In this document: in pieces, positions 1 to 11,240 of the stretch
Position numbering within the stretch: position 1 is the first letter of the stretch
How the letters are laid out: each line of letters starts with the position of its first letter
Source: Pseudeuparius sepicola
Taxonomy: Eukaryota; Arthropoda; Insecta; Coleoptera; Anthribidae
Direction of reading: 5' to 3'
Assembly (NCBI GenBank): GCA_963920635.1
Contig: OY987308.1
Coordinates: 25,358,096-25,422,095 of the forward strand
DNA length: 64,000 bases
Notes under the pieces: model-generated
What the model saw: the letters and a program-made list of their open reading frames with translations, nothing else
Told to the model about the DNA's origin: nothing
The model's database searches: none
Made by a program: the position numbers and the translations under genes

Positions 1-3000
1 CCCAACGACCCCGACGGCGTCGTCCTGGTGTGGAACACGAAATTCAAGAAGACGACGCCCGAGTACGTGTTCCACTGTCAGAGCGCCGTGCTGTCGGCGA
101 CGTTCGCGCGGTTCCACCCGAACCTGATACTGGGCGGCACGTACTCGGGCCAGATCGTCCTGTGGGACAACAGGGTGCAGAAGAGGACCCCGATCCAGCG
201 GACGCCGCTCTCCGCCAGCGCCCACACGGTGAGTTTCGTCCGGACGCCACGAAACGGAAACCGAACGCTCTTATTCCCGCAGCATCCCGTGTACTGCGTG
301 AGCGTCGTGGGCACCCAGAACGCGCACAACCTGATAAGCATAAGCACGGACGGCAGGTTGTGTTCGTGGTCGCTGGACATGCTGGGGCAGCCGCAGGAGA
401 TCCTCGACTTGCACAGGATGCAGAGCAAGCCGGTCGCCGTGATGTGTCTGGATTTTCCGCATTCGGACGTTAATAATTTCGTGGTTGGATCCGAAGAGGG
501 TATGCCTTTGATATTTCCACATTGCTTAAGGTAGTTTTGATTGAAGTTGTGGCAATTTTCGAGCACCGGTGAAGGCAGTACGTTTTAAGGCCTTCAAGTA
601 ACGTTTGGAGATAATTTAAATTATTGTATTAAAAAAAGTTGCTAGGTTTTTGACATGTCGTTGATATATTCTTAAACTACATCGTTTATAGTAGCTATGG
701 TCAAAATTACACGAAGATTCAAACACCAGTTAATAAAATATTTATATAGCCTTTAGTTTAAGACCTTCAAGTAACGTTTGGAGATCATTTAAATTATTGT
801 ATTAAAAAGAGTTGCTAGTTTTTTGATATATTGGTAATATATTCTTAAACTGCATCATATGGAGTAGCTATGGTCAAAATTACACAAAGATTCAAACACC
901 GATTAATGAAATATATAGTGTTGAGTTCAAAGTCATCGGAAGGTCTAACTTTGGTTGAGTTTAAGACCTTCAAATAACGTTTAGATATCATCTAAATTAT
1001 TGTATTAAAAATAGTTGCTATGTTTCTGATATATTGGTAATATATTCTTAAACTGCATCATATGGAGTAGCTATAGTCAAAATTACGCAAAGATTCAAAC
1101 ACCGGTTAATGAAATAAATAGCGTTGAGTTTAAGACCTTCAAGTAACGTTTGGCGATCATTTAAATTATTGTATTAAAAAAAGTGGCTAGGTTTTTGATA
1201 TATTGGTAATATATTCTTAAACTGCATCGCATGGAGTAGCTATGGCCAAAATTACACAAAGATTGGTTAATGACATAATAGTGTAGAGTTTAAAAGCTTC
1301 AAGCGTTGATTGACATATTAATAAAGACTGCTCATGGCTGTCTTGTTTGACAGTTCTCTGGCTCACCATTCGCTTCCCGGAGACAAAATACAATGCATAA
1401 TACATTGTTGACCATAGGCGCCATCGACTTTCCAGGACATGAAACTATAACCGTGAGAAGTCTTATTAATACGTCAGTCAACGCTTCAAGATCATTTAAA
1501 CTATTGTATTAAAAAAAGTTGCTAGGTTTTTGATATGTCGTTGATATATTCTTAAACTACATCATTTAGAGTAGCTATGGTCAAAATTACACAAAGATTC
1601 AAACACCGGTTAATGAAATATATAGTGTTGAGTTTAAGACCTTCAAGTAACGTTTGGAGATTATTTAAATGATCATATTAAAAAAAGTTGCCAGGGTATC
1701 GATATGTTTGTGACATTTACATAAACTACATGGCTTAGAGTAGCTTTTGGGCAGAATTGCAGTACCATTCAAAAAAAAAATAAAACCTAAATATATTGTA
1801 GATTTTTTTTCCCGCAAAACCAGTAAAATGAACACATCCCTAGGCGCTGCTTATTCGGCCAGCCGCCACGGCACCAAGGCCGGCATCACGGACACCTACG
1901 ACGGCCACCAGGGCCCCATAACGAGCATCAGCGTCAACGCCGTCCAGGGCGGCATCGACTTCAGCCACATGTTCCTGACGTCATCGATCGACTGGACCAT
2001 CAAACTGTGGAGTCTCAAGGTGGGATCGCGAACGAACAACGGACGACGTTACAGGGTAGTTTTCTCCCGCAGGACTCGAAGCCGATATACTCGTTCGAGG
2101 ACAACGGCGACTACGTGCTGGACGTCAAGTGGTCGCCGACCCACCCGGCGTTGTTCGCGGCCGTAGACGGCAGCGGCAGGCTGGACCTGTGGAACCTGAA
2201 CCAGGATACGGAGGTGCCGGCCGCCAGCGTATCGGTGGAGGGGAGTCCGGCATTGAACAAGGTGTCGTGGACGCCGTCCGGGCTGCACGTGACCGTCGGC
2301 GATATGCAGGGGAAGATATACGTGTACGACGTGGCGGAGGTGAGGTTAAGAATGTCCGCGTTTGGTCGATTCGGCAGGGTTTCACATTTAAGTAATGTTT
2401 GGATATTATTTAAATTACGGTATTAAAAAAAGTGTACTGGCTGTCGATATGTCGTTGGCATTGCCTTATACTACATCACTTAGAGTACCTTTGTTCAAAA
2501 TTACAGCAAGTTTTGATCTACGGTTTTTGCAAAAATTTTGCGTTAAGTTTAACACCGCCAAGTAACGTTTGGAAATTATTTAAATTATCAAATTTAAGAA
2601 AATGTTTAAGATTTTTATTTATTGTTGACATTTGCTTAAACTACATTGTTTAGAGCATCTTTACTCAAAGTTACAGCATGATTTAAAAACTATATCAGGC
2701 GTTAGGTACGTTTAAGACCTTCAAGTAATGTTTGGATATTATTTAAATTATGGTATTAAAAAAAGTGTACCGGCTGTCGATATGCTGTTGGCATTGTCTT
2801 AAACTACATCATTTAGAGTACCTTTGTTCAAAATTACACAAGTTTTGATCAACGGTTTTTGCAAAAATTTGGCGTGAACTTTAACACCGCCAAATAACGT
2901 TTGGAAATTATTTAAATTATCAAATTTAAGAAAATGTTTAAGATTTTTATTTATTGCTGACATTTGCTTAAACTACATTGTTTAGAGCATCTTTACTCAA

Positions 3001-4346
3001 AGTTATAGCATGATTTAAAAACTATATCAGGCGTTAGGTACGTTTAAGACCTTCAAGTAATGTTTGGATATTATTTAAATTATGGTATTAAAAAAAGTTT
3101 TCGGGCTTTCGCTATGTTGGTGATATTTTCTTAAACTACATCATTTAGAGTACCTTTGTTCAAAATTACAGTAAGTTTTGATCAACGGTTTTTGCAAAAA
3201 TTTGGCGTTAAGTTTAACACCGCCAAGTAACTTTTGGAATTTATTTAAATTATCATATTTAAGAAAGTGTTTAGGATTTCGATTTATTGCTGACATTTGC
3301 TTAAACTCTATTGTTTAGAGTATCTTTGCTCAAATTTACAGAAAGGTTTGACCATGATTTAAAAAATATATAACACGTTAGGTATGTTTAAGACCTTCAA
3401 GTGATGTTTGGATATTCTTTAAATTATGGTATTAAAAAAAGTTTACGGGCTTTCGATATGTTGTTGATATTTTCTTAAACTAGATCATTTAGAGTATCCT
3501 TGTTCAAAATTACAGCAAATTTCGACCAACGGTTTTTAGAAAAAAATGGTGTTATGCTTAAGACCGCCAAGTAACCTTTGGAAATTATTTAAATTATCAT
3601 ATTTAAGAAAGTGTTTAGGATTTCGATTTATTGCTGACATTTGCTTTAACTAAATTGTTTAGAGTATCTTTGCTTAAATTTACAGCAAGGTTTGACCATG
3701 ATTTAAAAAATATATAAGACGTTAGGTATGTTTAAGAACTTCAAGTAATGTTTGGATATTATTTAAATTATGGTATTAAAAAAAGTTTACGGGCTTTCGA
3801 TACGTTGTTGATATTTTCTTAAACTACATTATTTAGAGTATCTTTGTTCAAAATTACGGTAAATTTCGACCAACTGTTTTTAGAAAAATTTGGCGTTAAG
3901 TTTAAGACCTCCAAGTAACGTTTGGAAATTATTTAAATTCTCAGATTTAAGAAAGTGCTGAGGATTTCGATTTATTGCTGACATTTGCTTAAACTACATT
4001 GTTTAGAGTATCTTTGCTCAAATTTACAGCAAGTTTTGAATACAGGTTTTAAAATGCCGCCGATATTTTCCTAAACTACATTATTTAGAGTAGCATTGGT
4101 GAAAATCTCAGCAAATTACCACCACCGACTATTGAAAAAAAGAAATTTCGACAGTTTATAAATCTTCCCCATGTTTCCTTGCAGCATTTTGCGCATCCGA
4201 GGCACGACGAATGGAACAAGTTCCTCTACACGACGCAGGAGCTGCGCAACAGCCAGGTGGACGAGGAGCTGGAGAAGCTGAACTACGCCGTGTCGAGCAC
4301 GCCGCTGAGCGGCATGCCGTCGATCGGCGTGCCGCCCCTGCGATAG
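1..4346 (+). CDS. sw: Cytoplasmic dynein intermediate chain, C-terminal WD-repeat half (5' truncated by window)
   Basis: Intermediate chain of cytoplasmic dynein. It scaffolds the heavy chain and light chains and links the motor to dynactin and cargo. Exons read from splice signals are 1-228, 283-499, 1844-2019, 2073-2339 and 4185-4346, with the stop TAG at 4344-4346. They join in frame into 349 residues. The visible part is the C-terminal beta-propeller: WD-like blades around [41 protein letters not shown] and [20 protein letters not shown], ending in the family-typical DEWNKFLY region and a short non-conserved tail. The N-terminal light-chain and p150-binding region lies before base 1. Two introns are only 53-54 bp. 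The other two (1344 and 1845 bp) are filled with one tandem repeat family. I recognise the family from conserved text such as [23 protein letters not shown]. Family assignment is very secure; the exact last residues are less so. Confidence 0.93.
560..1800 (+). repeat. About 170-200-bp tandem repeat filling the second visible intron of sw
   Basis: At least five imperfect copies of one module start near 575, 755, 958, 1130 and 1634, with decayed pieces between 1290 and 1500. Each has an AAGACCTTCAAGTAACGTTT-like block, then TTTAAATTATTGTATTAAAAA, a TTGATAT block, then CTTAAACTNCATCAT and an AGAGTAGCTATGG block. Spacing is 170-205 bp. No coding potential is seen. Confidence 0.85.
2380..4120 (+). 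repeat. Second array of the same 170-bp repeat family, in the last intron of sw
   Basis: About ten copies begin near 2385, 2550, 2716, 2882, 3048, 3216, 3390, 3560, 3736 and 3905, a spacing close to 168 bp. Two subtypes alternate: one with AAGACCTTCAAGTAATGTTT and one with AACACCGCCAAGTAACGTTT. The working unit is therefore a dimer of about 335 bp. The modules are clearly related to those in the 500-1843 intron. Confidence 0.87.
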
Positions 4347-4990
4347 ACACCATTAGCGAGAAGTAGGGTTAAGTAGCAACGTTTCCGAGCTATCGATTCG
4401 TATTATTCACCCGAGTGTCATACAATATCGAAAAAAATGATAAAGAAATAATAATATTCGTGGGGGGCAGCCGATAAAACTAAAAAAATATGACGGGTCT
4501 CGAAGAGATTCCGATGGGAAGATGATATTATATATTTTGGAATGAGTTTATTATCTGTATATGTGTATTTTGCTTGAAAATATATATAAAGTAAATAATA
4601 AATAATACCTACACGAAAATGTTCTCCTGTGTCTAATAAGGAAGTGGAAGAAATGTATACTTAACAATTTTTTTGTTGAAAATGAAATTAAACTCTTTCG
4701 TAGCTAATTAATTTATTTCTTTTGTAAAAGTGGAATATTATCGTATTTTTTATACTTATTATTGTTTATTTCCGTGCCCTTGTACATATTATTTAATTAA
4801 AAGGCCTTTATTAATGAGAAATCGATTTTTATTTGTTCCCGATCCTCTTAAGAAACTTTTCCTCTTAAGGCCTCTGGCCGAGGCAAATAAACGACATGAG
4901 TCATAAAAAGAACTTCAGTGCTGAGGTACATATTATATATTTTTTGAAATCGAAAAAAAAAGTTTTATTAGGCAAAAAAATAATCACAAG
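4347..4990 (+). other. sw 3' untranslated region and AT-rich 3' flank
   Basis: The sequence directly follows the sw stop. It is AT-rich, with candidate poly(A) signals in an AATAATAAATAATAC-like run near 4590-4608. No further gene was seen. Confidence 0.5.
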
Positions 4991-5050
4991 GGATCACCCG
5001 TCCATGTGCCGACTGTGCGCGGCGTTGCTTGACTTTGACGATCGCTCTAT
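4985..5050 (-). repeat. 5S rRNA-like remnant (possible 5S-derived SINE)
   Basis: On the + strand, 4992-5046 reads ATCACCCGTCCATGTGCCGA followed by a GCGCGGCGTTGCTTGACTTT-like block. That resembles the reverse complement of the middle of eukaryotic 5S rRNA (around CGTTGCTTAACTTCGGTGATC), with many substitutions. The rest of a 5S gene is absent, so this is not a functional gene. SINE3-type elements carry such heads, but I could not identify a tail. Confidence 0.45.
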
Positions 5051-5870
5051 ATAGGTCAAATATGACGAGGCACGGCGCTTCCCAACAGAAGCTCCAAACT
5101 GCTGCCTGTTGGGCAGCCTCCATGAAAAATGTGTACCAAAAGTTAAATGGGCCTTTATTGGCCGGGTTTTGAATATTTGGTCACTTTTGACAGGTGATGG
5201 CTCCGCTCTGACGATTGATGTTTACCTTGCCAAGGCCTACTTATTGAAAAAAATCGTACAATAATGGGCTACTTCAGTGCCGATTTTTGAGCTTTTAATG
5301 ACGATTTTGAGACACTTCACTGCCGATTTCAAGAAAAAGAAGTTATTTAACTTTAACCGGCAATATTCAAGTATTCCTTCTTAATTTTTAACGAACCGCG
5401 CAGAAATTCTACAAGAAAAAGAAACATGAAGGTAAGTAAGTATATTTTTCTATTCCTATGCTAGTAGCATACCTATTAAGTGACGGTTTAAGTTATAAGT
5501 AAGTTCATTGTTACGAACACTGACACGTAATGACTGACTCGTAATAAAAAAATTACGTATCTTATTTTCTTAATTAAAACGCAATTATCACGAGTGCTTT
5601 GTTAGCGCGGCATCCGCGTCACCATAGCAACTAACCAACATACTAATTGTTGCCTGTCAGATAATCAGAAGTATAGTTTACCTATTATAATAGTTTTTCT
5701 TTCGTCGAAGAAAAATTATAATACAAAACTCGAGTTGTAAGCTTATTACATACTCGTGGAATTACAGCACTCGCCGCTGCACGGCTCGTGCGCAACTTTT
5801 CCGCTCATACATAATAAGCTGTTTACAACTCTCGCTATGTAATATACTATTATATACTTTTAAACATATT
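5050..5870. other. Intergenic sequence without a recognisable gene
   Basis: AT-rich sequence. A short ATGAAG followed by GTAAGT near 5425-5436 resembles a tiny first exon with a donor site, but nothing downstream supports a gene. Confidence 0.4.
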
Positions 5871-6790
5871 ACAAATCCATAAAAATTTTTGGAGATAATC
5901 TCCCGAACTTTTTTTGTTGAAAACCATTCGGCGATTTTATAATCTGACACCACAGCACAGAATAGATTCTTATTCTGTGCCACAGGCTAAAACCCCCATA
6001 TACCGAATTTGAATAAAAAATAATATACGCAGGGTTCCAAAAAACAAAAAATAGGAAATTTAAAGGCACCTCTGGCTATAGTCAAGCGTGCCATGGAATT
6101 CCCTCAAAACAGGTGAGGTCCAATCAAAGTGTCGGTGTGTAAAGTTCCATACGAAATATACAGGGTGTTCTTCAGCGCCATCTTACAGTACCGAAGTCAA
6201 AAATTAAAAGAAAATGTATCATTTTAGACACCAAGTTTGTCGAGAAATGTCCAATAATTTAAATCGGTTTTTATTTGCTGGTTGACATTTTGCAAAGAAA
6301 TAAATTACTTTTCCGTTTATTAATATTTTTTATTTTTTCAATGATTCCAGAGCACCATTTTTTTTAGTATTGGATCTTTGCTCACCAAGTCTTTCAGTGG
6401 TCCATTCTAACTGTTATTATTATTTATTTTATTATTTCCATGCCACACTTGACTCGCCAGATGCCTTTAAAATTCCTATTTTGCTCAATTTTGACAATAC
6501 CTGCAGAATGCATAAACTCTCTGTATATTTCTTGTTCAAATTTGGTATATGGGGGTTTGGGGGTGTCCTGATTAATGCTGTAGTGTCAGATTTTAAATAG
6601 AAAAATCGGTATAATATGGTCTTCATGAAAATGGGGGGTTTGTATAAAAAAATCGTAACCTGGATTAGAAATATTTTGAAAATGATAGGAAGGTCAAAAG
6701 AAGCAGTTTTTGAAAGCGTTTCGAACAAAACAAAAAACGTGATTATCTCCTAATACAACATTTTTTTGGATTTGTAGACCCTATGTAGGT
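5870..6790. mobile_element. Foldback (long inverted-repeat) element, family 1, copy 1
   Basis: The left arm (about 5870-6130) and right arm (about 6436-6760) are inverted relatives. AATCTGACACCACAGC, CCCCCATATACC and TTTAAAGGCA...GTGCCATGGAATTCCC on the left recur reversed as CATGCCACACTTGACTCGCC, GGTATATGGGGGTTT and AGTGTCAGATTTTAAA on the right. The left arm has lost about 100 bp relative to the other copy at 62960-64000. No transposase is present. Confidence 0.7.
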
Positions 6791-8640
6791 ATATATACTA
6801 CTATCTGTCGACCAGAATGTCAATATCTCCTGGCAATTCAAATACATAAAAAAAAATTTCTTGTCAAACCATTGCCACACTATGTGGAAGCTACACACCA
6901 AATTCCAAAAGAACCGGTTTAGTGTAAATTAAGTTACACCTCATCGTAGACAGTTGTGTTCGACGTCAAGTAATCACCACCCAAAAGTTAGGCCAAAATT
7001 GCCATTTAATTTCCAAAAATTTAGGCAAAAAATTGCCACAAAAAAAACTCCTTGAAGCTTTGCGAACATTTTAAAAAAAGAATCGTCAAAATCGGTACGG
7101 TGGTTGCAGAGAAAATTGATAAAATAGGCACAAACGACACAAGTGAGCCCTATTTTGAAGTGGTTGTGAAATGTGCAATATGTCAATTTTGACAAGTTTT
7201 TAACATGTTGTTGACGATTGTGAGGTATTTTCTTGCAAGTTTTGGGGGTATTCTAGCAAATAAAACAATTACAAGTAGAATTAACAGTTTTATGTAAACC
7301 CTATATCCTACAATACGTGCCTTGGAAGATCTGCGGATCATAAAAAATCGAATTTTAACCAAATTTCTTGAAATGTTCGAATATTTAACAATAAAAAAGG
7401 CGTATTTTATCCCTCTTAACACAGACTTAACAAACAAACAGCAGAGATCTTTCTTCTATATAGTCCTGACGACCACCTGTCGCAGCGGCAACTTTTCGTC
7501 TAACTTATTACACCGAGGTGAATTTAATGAATCTTTATGACGATACACTATAGCTTCAATAACCAGAATGGGGCACCAAACGTCCAATTTTCGACCTTCT
7601 ACAGGGTAAAATAGCCAGAATTCGTCCTATACATACATAGCCCTCCAGGTTGATTTATAACATTCCGATGGTATTAAACTGAACCCTAACCGCTTCTACT
7701 GGTAGACCACGAAGGGGGCTTCAAAATTTCATCAATTTTCCGCGAAAATTACGGGGAACTTTCAAACGGCGTCATTTTCTAAATTATTTGCCGCCCTTTT
7801 TGAAAAAAATTGAGGTTATATAGTACTTATTTCGATCGTACCGTGCCCTGCTGGGCCCTTTCATCTCCGGAAAAGGGAAGAAAATGCGAGGGGGGCAGCC
7901 GAGGAGCCCTATTCTCGTTTGTGGGGCCCAAATTACGCCGGGAAATCCAAAATTTTCATTTTGGTTATCGTAAAGTTGTACCGGTTTGAACCAGCCCGTG
8001 AATAGTGGAAAATCGTTTTCCCGGATAGATTCTGGTGGAAACTCGTGGAAAACGGGCGCAGACGGAGCCCTGGACTTTGGGAAATAGGTCGGTATCTATG
8101 GAAAGTCTCAAAATTACATAGAAAATCGGTTTTTATTGAGTTGAAAAGAGGTTATTTTTGGGCGATTTTCGGGAAATTTTTAGCGTTTTCGTTGTTGTGG
8201 GGCCTAAATACGAAGACAGAGGGTCAAAAAATGCCATCAGCATGTCCAGAAAGGCTGGAAATTACTTAGAAAATCGTTTTTTTTTTGCGGTCGAAAACAT
8301 TGGGATTTTCCGGCAGGCAGTAGCAATTTTCTTAGATTTGAGGCGCTTTTGAGGCATTTAAAGCATGAAAATATAAAATTTGGGCCCCCTTTGTTCGTAT
8401 GAAAGCAGTATTTTCGGTTTAAATGCCATATTTTAGGAAAAAACGGGATTTTTCGCTGAAAACATGAAAATTGGGTGGGTTGAGGATGGTTTGGCGTATC
8501 AAAAGTGGTACCGTTGGATTCCTCGGAAAATGCGCTAAAAACTGGCACGCATTTCCAGGCCGTCCACAAAAATCCGTTTCTAATATTATCGATTTTATTC
8601 CGAATATTATTGATTTTTTAAAAAAATATCGGATCCAAGT
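6790..8640. other. AT-rich intergenic sequence, no gene recognised
   Basis: Low-complexity, A/T-homopolymer-rich sequence with only short open frames in several phases. Nothing resembles a known protein, RNA or transposon terminus. It becomes GC-richer near 7850-7930 and after 8640. Confidence 0.4.
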
Positions 8641-8689
8641 AGGCCGTGAGTTTGACGTTTGACAGTTGTTTTACCCCCACCCCTCCCAA

Positions 8690-8745
8690 AAACGTCGTTC
8701 CTATAAAACCGATCCGGCGCCTTTCCCCCCTCGCAGTCTTAGTTT
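8690..8745 (+). promoter_or_regulatory. Possible TATA promoter at the start of a GC-rich stretch
   Basis: CCTATAAAACC at about 8699-8709 is followed about 30 bp later by TCGCAGTCTTAG, an initiator-like site. The downstream sequence is GC- and CpG-rich, with candidate donor sites (CAGGTAGGC near 8851 and GGTGAGT near 8859) and an acceptor-like CGTTTCAG ending near 9234. It would fire towards the exon-like block at 9274. No transcript evidence is available here. Confidence 0.35.
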
Positions 8746-9269
8746 GCCCGCCCTTTGAGAAGGTCGTCCTTGCTGGTGATCCCGAAGGAAGAGATTGGGG
8801 CCCTGGGGGGCCCCCAGGTGCGGCGGGCGAACCCCCGATGCCGGCGCGCAGGTAGGCGGTGAGTTTTGTCCGCGAGCCGATCGGGAAACAGACGAAAGTC
8901 GCGGCAAACCGGTGGTTGTTCGGTCCAGGTCGTTTTTCTCGAATACCTCGAAGGTTTTCCAGGGGGTTTCGATGGTTCCCCGTAGGTACCCACCCTGGGA
9001 ACAAACTCCGATGAGATTTTCGCGAAATTAACAGGTATTTGTACGATTTTTCGGCAATTTCGGCGAAAACGGAACCAGGTGTCTGCGCATGCGCGTATAT
9101 TCGAACTTGCCATAAAATGGCGCCATTTGTAGGAACTTGGCGGGGAAACAAGAAATAAGTTCAAAACCTGGCGGAAACAACCCGCGAAAACTTTCATTTG
9201 TGTGAAAAAAAAAAATGTTCTCCCCTCGTTTCAGATACTTAGTGCTACGAGAACAGTGTTGTGGTTGCC

Positions 9270-9666
9270 ATGAGACGAGGGGCTGCCGGGCTGGTCTGGG
9301 GCGAAAGCGGGTGGCTCTGCCGATCTTTTTGGGTGACAATCAGACGGTACCCAGCCGGCCGGTGCCGGGGGGGCTGCCGTGCAAGAGAAGCTCTAGGTGC
9401 GGGAGACGGGGCGCCCCGGCGCCCCGGAAACCGCACGGAGGCCGGGGGGCCACCCGCCGTAGCGCCAGCTTCGTGCCGGAGGACCACAAGCCGGGGGGTG
9501 AGTTCCGTTCTTCGATCGCAGATGGATCGTGTCGAACTTTGTCTCGCTTTCAGTTTCTTATTGTGAACGTTTGTTGCAGGTGCCGACTTTGGCGTCACTC
9601 GCTGCGCCCGAGCCGTGGCTCGACGGCAGCGCTCGGTGCGGGGGCGAAATTGGGGTTAAAATATAA
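9270..9666 (+). other. GC-rich exon-like pair, unit 1 (possible 104-residue spliced frame); unknown function
   Basis: An ATG in good context (GCCATGAG, 9270) opens a frame running to a GTGAGT donor (exon end 9497). An acceptor TTGTTGCAG ends at 9579, and the next segment continues in the same phase to TAA at 9664-9666. The spliced frame would give 76 + 28 residues starting MRRGAAGLVWGESGW and ending CGGEIGVKI. A second phase is also open through the first piece (PIFLGDNQTVPSRPVPGG region), as expected of GC-rich DNA, so coding status is uncertain. From 9274 onward the block recurs at the head of all six array units. Only unit 1 has this upstream context and this ATG. I recognise no family; it may be a noncoding CpG island. 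Confidence 0.3.
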
Positions 9667-10329
9667 TTCGTTTGTTTTTCTCTTGAAATTTTGGAGGAGT
9701 TGACAAATTTAAAATATTTTTCAAATAGTGTTGCTTTCAAGTTCTTGATTTTTTTCTCTAACAATAATTGTTTATTGTATGCCAAATCATGGCTGTATTC
9801 CTCTTGAACAAATAACAATCATGTATGGGTTTTCAGTCAAAATATTTATTGAGAAAACTTCTATTCAATGAGTTTTGTACAAAATGAAACAAAAATCTTT
9901 GAGCATTAATAGAACATTGTACTTATTTTTTATATTGAATGTACAGGGTGTTACAAAGAAGTAGGTGATAAAGTTGTCTTTAAAAACGATTTTTTAAAAT
10001 AACTCCTGTTTTTTTAAATTAAACTATAGCACATGAAAAAGGCACAAGAAAAGTCACATTATCTTAGTCCACAAAATCCTATTTCACTTATTTTTTACAC
10101 TGTATATATAAAAATTTTGGAATTACTTTGAAAGATCAAATTATTATTGGCCCAAAGCTTGATTCATTGAAAAGAAGTCTTCTCAATAAATATTTTGGTT
10201 GGAAGACCACGTTTTTATCTCTTAATAATTGTTTAGTTGGGAGCTTTTGCTTTTTTAAGATTTTTGCCACTCAAGTAAAAAATTACAAAAGTGGGGTTGG
10301 TTCCTTCTGTCCTCTGCACCTGGAGCTGC

Positions 10330-10960
10330 AGCCGTCAGAGCCAGGCTAGCGTCGGGGCGGCAGCGAGGGAACGCCAGCTCCGAGCTGCGGCACTCGTCTG
10401 GCGGGTGAGCGAATGTTTCAATTCCCCTCTAGGTGGCGCCGGCAAACAGTCAAAGTGACGGTTCCACACGCTATCTCTCTTGTCAGGTGGAGGCGGGGGG
10501 CATTCCGAAGGAGTGCGCCTCGGCCTCCGATCTTAGCTCAGGCTTCCGGATCCTCGGAAAGTTCTTCCGAATTGGTCTCAGCTATCACCCCCCTAACATG
10601 TTCCGTGCACCCGTTCTAACGTAACGGGGAAGTGTTATGGCGGCTATATCTACGACCGATATCTCTCTCTAATCTAGGACCGACATCTCCCAAGTGTGGC
10701 ATCAATATCAAATTTATCTTAGGTCCAATATCCCACTCATATTTTTGGAAGAGGCGAAGCCTTTTCCGTCTGTAGATATCGCCTCCATGTCATTTTCAGT
10801 GCGAGGTGCCATGGTCGCAATGTCTCTGGGATTTCCTCGGTAAACTATCGGAAGAACTATCTAGGGGGACCGGGGGCGATCCGCGACGGAAAACAATCGC
10901 TTATGGTAGAGTTGGAGAAATGTAAAGGTAGGACTAGATAGTGTTAGCTTTCTCGATAGG
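10330..10960 (+). other. Second GC-rich island of unit 1 with short conserved open frames
   Basis: A GC-rich stretch following AT-rich DNA. An acceptor-like CTTGTCAG near 10486 leads into a frame reading GGIPKECASASDLSS then GFRILGKFFRIGLSYHPPNM, stopping at TAA 10622-10624. Further on, a second frame (VWHQYQIYLRSNIPLILLEE, then PFPSVWSQCLWDF) is open for 64 codons in units 2, 3, 5 and 6 but is broken by the 37-bp insert in units 1 and 4. The equivalents begin near 17217, 24603, 32000, 38794 and 46059. Neither frame resembles a family I know. Confidence 0.3.
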
Positions 10961-11120
10961 TTTTGAGCTACAACCCCAAGAGAGGGAGTAGCTCGGCATC
11001 GGAACTCAAATATAAAGTCACCAAATAAAAGTTACAGCCCTTCGAGGAGTAACTCGTCCTCTCATATAAATTATTAGGTCACTTCGTGTCTCTATTTGTT
11101 AGTTTTTCAAAGTGTCCTTC

Positions 11121-11240
11121 GCACAGGCCTTAGACAGGGAAAACACAACCTCCAGCTTTCGAGTTCTGTACATTTAGCTGCTTCCACAGCTAAATGCACA
11201 TCGACCTCTCAAAAACTGGAGGCTTCTGGCGTCACCTGTG
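11121..11240 (+). ncRNA. Nested 120-nt stem-loop, unit 1 (candidate structured RNA)
   Basis: Three nested pairings are visible. CACAGG (11122-11127) pairs with CCTGTG (11235-11240). CCTCCAG (11149-11155) pairs with CTGGAGG (11216-11222). An apical stem of about 14 bp, TGTACATTTAGCTG with CAGCTAAATGCACA, has one mismatch and a CTTCCA loop. The strand is arbitrary. I saw no difference among the six copies. No known RNA family was recognised. Confidence 0.4.

Noticed and set aside
30..522. Alternative-frame open frames overlapping the sw exons (for example 30-473 + and 78-566 -)
   Set aside because: Shadows of the GC-rich dynein exons; only the WD-repeat frame joins across splice sites.
8618..9151. 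177-codon minus-strand open frame in the GC-rich stretch
   Set aside because: Several phases are open on both strands, as expected of GC-rich DNA. Composition is Pro/Gly/Arg-skewed with no conserved motif, and the + strand promoter and splice signals explain the region better.
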